Below are positions 59,770 to 64,000 of a DNA stretch of 64,000 nucleotides, one piece after another (position 1 is the first letter of the stretch; each line of letters starts with the position of its first letter). Below the pieces are notes generated by a model, which worked only from the letters and a program-made list of their open reading frames with translations, was not told the DNA's origin and did no database searches. This DNA is from Brettanomyces bruxellensis (Eukaryota > Ascomycota > Pichiomycetes > Pichiales > Pichiaceae). Made by a program: the position numbers and the translations under genes. Location: the NCBI RefSeq assembly GCF_011074885.1, contig NC_054690.1, forward strand, positions 3,105,001-3,169,000. Direction: 5' to 3'.

Positions 59770-61914
59770 ATGAGTCAAACCAAAGTTCGAACTTCAAGCA
59801 TTATACAAGACACAGTTGTTCATGATTTAAATATATCAAATAAAAATAAGATAAACACGGTGGCAGCCACTGTTATTGTTGCATCTAAAAATCCCCCAGA
59901 GAACACCACAGACGGTATAGAAAAAGAAACTACGCAAAAAGTTGACATCAATTCATTCGTCAGTGAAGAAGGTTGTCTCACCAAAACTGATACTCAAAAA
60001 CTTGAAGATGATATAAAGAAAAATAAGTCGGCAACAGTACCAACACTTTCTACATCTCAACGTGTTGTGTTACGTTATTTGCCACTATACTTTGGAACTA
60101 ACGAAAAAGAATTTACAGAGTTTAGAAAGAATTCATTACTTAAAAGAAGACTTCACAAAAATCCGGATTATCCAGATGGAAAGGAAAAATGTTTAACCAA
60201 TGGTCCCCACCTAAGGATTCCTAACAATGGTGCAGTTATTCACCCTTACTTGGCTTCTAAGGAGTTCTCTTCTCCTATACTTATAAATACTGCTATAAGA
60301 AAGCGAATAGAAACTCCCTCTGCTGGAAAAAACGAACATTGCGATTCAAAGCAGAATTCAAACGGAAAATCAAATGTAAAAGGAGGAGAGACCACCGAAA
60401 CCAAAGATACATCGTACAATAGCAAGTCAAAAAATACTAGTAAAGGTGAAGAGCATTCTAATATTGATAAATTAGACGACGTTGTGGCTACAAAAATTGG
60501 AGTTGAGCAAAGTACAGAGATTGCTAGTATGCAGCCATTAGGTGTTATTTCGTTAAAAATAATGTTTCAACCAAATTACTTTTCCTCTGTTATTGCAAAT
60601 CAAAAGTCAAACTTAGTGACCCCACACGGCTTGATTAACACCAGCAGCATTTGTTACATGAATTCAGTTCTACAAATGCTTTTTGAATGCGAACCATTCT
60701 CACAAGTTTTAAACATTATACGCAACAGCACTATGGGCTCGATTGGCGAAAGTAAAATGCCTTTGGTTGATGCACTTTTAATGTTACAAGACTTGTTTAA
60801 GAAAAAGCGTATCCCGGCAAAAAGTATTACAAGTACGGTAATTCCTAGGCGCGAGTCCATTGATCCTATGCCTTTCTATACAGCCATCAAAAAGCTGGAT
60901 AGATTCAGCAACCTTGAATGGGGAAGGCAGGAAGACGCAGAAGAATTTCTAGGATATTTGCTGGACGGTTTGCATGAAGAATTCATAACTAGTATCGAAG
61001 ATATGCCATTAAGTGCGGCACAAAATTTTGAAAACGGATTAACAGATCCGGTGGCGGTTGAAAAAGTTCGTTATGCAGTTACTTCAATTAAGAACTCTAA
61101 GGGTAAAGGATGTGGAACAGAAGAAAGGCAGGAGCCGGATGGTCATGAATGGAATGAGGTTAGCGCAAATAGAAAGATTTCTGTGAAAAGATCGTTTGAA
61201 TTTAAACCTTCTCCTATTGCTTTACTATTTGGTGGCCAGTTCAGATCCGTTTTACAACCTTCAAACACAAAAAAGTCGTCTGTGACATTAGATCCGTTTA
61301 TGCATATTCAGCTTGATATAAGCGATGCAACTACTTCAACATTAGAAGGTGCATTTGAGAAGTTTTCCGAAATTGAGGAAATTACTTTTGGAAACCAAAG
61401 TGCACGAAAACAGAACCTAATAGATAAACTACCTATGATTCTTATTATTCATCTGAAGAGATTTTCCTTTGTTAAGAGAGACCAAAGCGAGAACGAGGCG
61501 GATGCTTATGAAATTGTGTCATCAAAACAAAAGAAGAGAAAGCATCTAAAGCAAACCAAGGAGCAGGAATTAATGCTTTCCGATTTTAAAGGAGCTTCGG
61601 AAGGACACATAGAAAAAATTTCAAAGCCAATAGCGTACAAGGCCAAACTGACTTTACCATCGTCATGCATTTCGACATCTATTGAAGGTAATCCTACGTA
61701 TAAACTTGTTGGCGTGATCTATCATCATGGAAGATCTGCCGAAGGTGGCCATTATACTGTTGATGTCTTAGAGCCTACGGGAGGATGGATTCACATTGAT
61801 GATACACTAATTACGCATATTACAGAAGGTGATGTTTTAGAGAACGGAATCAAGGGTGGCGATTTAACGAATAATAGCAAGAGTGCCTACCTTTTAATGT
61901 ATCAAAGACTTTAG
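59770..61914 (+). CDS. UBP3: Ubp3, ubiquitin-specific protease
   Basis: The 714-residue product matches Ubp3 (912 residues in S. cerevisiae). The catalytic domain runs from about 283 to 714: Cys box GLINTSSICYMNSVLQML with the oxyanion Asn290 and nucleophile Cys295; WGRQEDAEEFLGYLLDGLHEE; PSPIALLFGGQFRSVL, a Ubp3 hallmark; KLPMILIIHLKRFSF; and the His box EGGHYTVDVLEPTGGWIHIDD with His661 and Asp677/678. The first 280 residues are polar and lower in complexity; in S. cerevisiae this part binds Bre5. It is about 200 residues shorter than the model, mostly at the N-terminus. Ubp3-Bre5 deubiquitinates Sec23 and other targets and promotes ribophagy; BRE5 is in this window at 35794. Confidence 0.92.
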   Translation: MSQTKVRTSSIIQDTVVHDLNISNKNKINTVAATVIVASKNPPENTTDGIEKETTQKVDINSFVSEEGCLTKTDTQKLEDDIKKNKSATVPTLSTSQRVVLRYLPLYFGTNEKEFTEFRKNSLLKRRLHKNPDYPDGKEKCLTNGPHLRIPNNGAVIHPYLASKEFSSPILINTAIRKRIETPSAGKNEHCDSKQNSNGKSNVKGGETTETKDTSYNSKSKNTSKGEEHSNIDKLDDVVATKIGVEQSTEIASMQPLGVISLKIMFQPNYFSSVIANQKSNLVTPHGLINTSSICYMNSVLQMLFECEPFSQVLNIIRNSTMGSIGESKMPLVDALLMLQDLFKKKRIPAKSITSTVIPRRESIDPMPFYTAIKKLDRFSNLEWGRQEDAEEFLGYLLDGLHEEFITSIEDMPLSAAQNFENGLTDPVAVEKVRYAVTSIKNSKGKGCGTEERQEPDGHEWNEVSANRKISVKRSFEFKPSPIALLFGGQFRSVLQPSNTKKSSVTLDPFMHIQLDISDATTSTLEGAFEKFSEIEEITFGNQSARKQNLIDKLPMILIIHLKRFSFVKRDQSENEADAYEIVSSKQKKRKHLKQTKEQELMLSDFKGASEGHIEKISKPIAYKAKLTLPSSCISTSIEGNPTYKLVGVIYHHGRSAEGGHYTVDVLEPTGGWIHIDDTLITHITEGDVLENGIKGGDLTNNSKSAYLLMYQRL

Positions 61915-62279
61915 GTTACTTTTTGCGCAAGTATTCCACCATGTTTTAATTCCATGGTTGAACACATACTATTTGTATTTATAGCATACATATATAGATA
62001 AGTAGATATATATACTAATTTTTAATTTTTCTTTTTGATTAATGATGATTAGAACCAATGATGATTAGAACCAATTGCTTCATGATAGGAATTCCTCTGT
62101 TTCCGTTTATATCTCAAAATTTTCACACAAAATTTTTTTTTGTATTTCATCTTTTTTTCTGTACACATTTAGTGAAGGCCATTAACGTAGATCAGATGCT
62201 TCCATTCTTCATCAATGAAGCGTACCAAGGCTGCTACTTCAAATTTGGTTGAAAGGTGGAAATTTAAACATTTGCAGAA
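61915..62279. other. intergenic, UBP3 to MTR4
   Basis: A 0.37 kb AT-rich spacer. AAAATTTTCA at 62116-62125 is one base short of the RRPE element typical of ribosome biogenesis genes; more A/T runs follow. A 64-codon ORF (62058-62252) is not protein-like. Confidence 0.45.
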
Positions 62280-64000
62280 ATGGCTGATTTGTTTGACGTT
62301 TTCGATGAAAAGCCTCAAAATATTGAGACTTTGAAGCATGAAAATTTGATTAAGACTGAGAAGACGAAGGAGGATAATACACACAAGAGCAAACAGGAGA
62401 AAAGAAATTTTAAGGACTCAACCGATTCAGAAAACTCCAGGAAAAAACAGCATCTTGAGGAAGAACCTGCAAATTTAAGCAAGAAAAAAGAGGATGTACA
62501 TCCAATCGTTGCAGACGATTTAGAAATCGAAGCTTTAAGAGAAGTCAATGCTTCTGATGGATTACTCGGAGAAGTTAAACGGAAAACCGCTGATAATGGT
62601 GCTCAGACACTTGATAAAGGTGATTCTGATACAGATAAGAAGCAGAAGGTGAAGTTAAAACATCAGGTGAGACATCAAGTAGCTGTTCCCCCAGGTTATA
62701 AGTATATCCCGATTGGTCAACACAAAAGGAAGAACGATGCAAAGACATATCCTTTTAAACTTGATCCTTTCCAGGATACATCCATCTCATGTATTGATCG
62801 TAATGAATCTGTTTTGGTTTCGGCACATACTTCCGCAGGTAAGACAGTGGTGGCAGAATATGCAATTGCTCAATCCCTTAGAGACAAGCAGAGGGTGATA
62901 TATACGGCCCCAATTAAAGCTCTTAGTAATCAGAAATACAGAGAACTACAAGCTGAGTTTGAGATGTTGGTTTAATGACAGGTGATGTTACGATAAATCC
63001 GGACGCGGGTTGTCTTGTGATGACAACTGAAATTTTGAGGTCTATGCTTTATAGGGGTTCCGAGGTTATGAGAGAAGTTGCATGGGTTATATTTGACGAA
63101 GTGCATTATATGCGCGATAAAATTAGAGGTGTGGTTTGGGAAGAAACTATCATTATGCTACCGGATAAGGTCCATTATGTGTTTTTATCAGCAACTATTC
63201 CAAATGCAATGGAATTTGCCCAGTGGATTTGTAAGATTCATAATCAACCCTGTCATATTGTTTATACAGATTTCAGACCAACTCCATTACAACACTATTT
63301 GTTTCCGGCAAATGGCGATGGCATCTACTTGGTTGTCGACGAAAAAAGCAATTTCAGGGAAGAGAATTTCCAGAGAGCCATGGCATGCATTACAAATCAT
63401 GAAGGTGATGACCCTGGTTCTATAAATTCACGAAAGGGTGGCAAATCTTGGAAGGGAGGTGTACATGATAGCAAATCTGATATTTATAAAATCGTCAAGA
63501 TGATTTGGATGAAAAAATACAATCCAGTAATAGTTTTTTCGTTTTCCAAGAGGGATTGCGAGGCACTAGCAATGAAGATGTCGAAATTAGATTTCAATAC
63601 CGAAGATGAAAAGAAAATGTTAACGAAAATTTTTCATAACGCCATCGATTTGCTTTCGGATGAGGATAAAGAGCTTCCCCAAATTAAGAATATTCTTCCC
63701 TTGTTAAAAAGAGGTATAGGCATTCATCATTCTGGTTTGCTACCAATATTGAAGGAAATCATAGAAATTTTATTCCAAGAAGGATTCTTGAAGGTACTTT
63801 TTGCTACAGAGACCTTTTCTATTGGATTGAATATGCCTGCTAAAACTGTCGTGTTTACCTCAGTTCGGAAATGGGATGGTACTGAATTCAGATGGGTTTC
63901 TGGTGGTGAGTATATTCAAATGTCAGGTCGTGCCGGTAGAAGAGGATTGGACGATCGAGGAATCGTTATAATGATGATTGACGAGAAGATGGAACCTCAG
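62280..64000 (+). CDS. MTR4: Mtr4, exosome-cofactor RNA helicase: partial at window end, one-base frameshift
   Basis: The first part (62280-62960, residues 1-227) has an acidic/basic N-terminus and the Ski2-like helicase start: [14 protein letters not shown], Walker [10 protein letters not shown] (near residue 183), [20 protein letters not shown]. Here the frame breaks. In the family AEF is followed by one residue and then DVGLMTGD. The DNA has only two bases (62961-62962) before GAT GTT GGT TTA ATG ACA. Read as it stands, the frame stops at 62973-62975. From 62963 the other frame is open to the window end and encodes the rest: motif [12 protein letters not shown], motif [32 protein letters not shown] and [10 protein letters not shown]. 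Mtr4 feeds RNAs to the nuclear exosome (TRAMP, 5.8S processing) and is essential, so a base missing from the sequence is more likely than a dead gene. Confidence 0.93.

Noticed and set aside
1..64000. CRISPR arrays, bacterial operons, riboswitches, prophage
   Set aside because: The window is eukaryotic; no spaced short repeats or bacterial signals were seen on either strand.

Overview
The window is nuclear DNA of a budding yeast (Saccharomycotina). The evidence is the compact AT-rich layout, mostly intronless genes, one spliced gene with a GTAAGT donor and a perfect TACTAAC branch point, a tRNA-Tyr with a short intron, and a run of clear yeast orthologues. Two CTG codons (37829-37831, minus strand, in UBC1; 32277-32279 in DUR3) fall where the family has leucine. 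That argues against the CUG-Ser clade and fits Pichiaceae (Brettanomyces/Ogataea-like) or a relative; the genus is inference only.

Left part (1-21.1 kb): ECM29 (proteasome scaffold, minus), a three-RRM RNA-binding protein, a SNU71-like U1 snRNP protein that lacks the usual C-terminal PWI-like domain, a divergent DDB1/CPSF-A-type propeller protein, FYV7 (18S rRNA processing, minus), a large PPR-like protein and SPC3 (signal peptidase, minus).

Middle part: tRNA-Tyr(GTA) lies beside a 2.7 kb gene-free block (21.4-24.1 kb). The block holds a 103-bp, 97% identical direct repeat pair, several stem-loops and a diverged repeat, probably relics of a mobile element. Then follow a mitochondrial membrane protein, ORM2 (sphingolipid control), an unrecognised protein, NOG2 with an intron that may host a snoRNA, DUR3 (urea uptake), POP2, BRE5, UBC1, CDC50, CDC39/NOT1 and an EMP47-like lectin.

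Right part (49-64 kb): an unrecognised charged protein, a 2.6 kb gap with a CSRE-like site, a JEN-family carboxylate transporter, another 2.7 kb gap, a small SPI1/SED1-like GPI wall protein, a SHU2/SWS1 SWIM-domain gene with an overlapping upstream ORF, UBP3, and MTR4, which carries a one-base frameshift and runs off the window end.

Several genes work together: POP2 and CDC39 are both core CCR4-NOT; BRE5 and UBP3 form one deubiquitinase; FYV7, NOG2 and MTR4 act in ribosome biogenesis. Nothing here is a clear new multi-gene system. The best leads are the tRNA-linked repeat pair, the NOG2 intron, the altered POP2 active site, the SNU71 domain loss, the SHU2 leader and the MTR4 frameshift.
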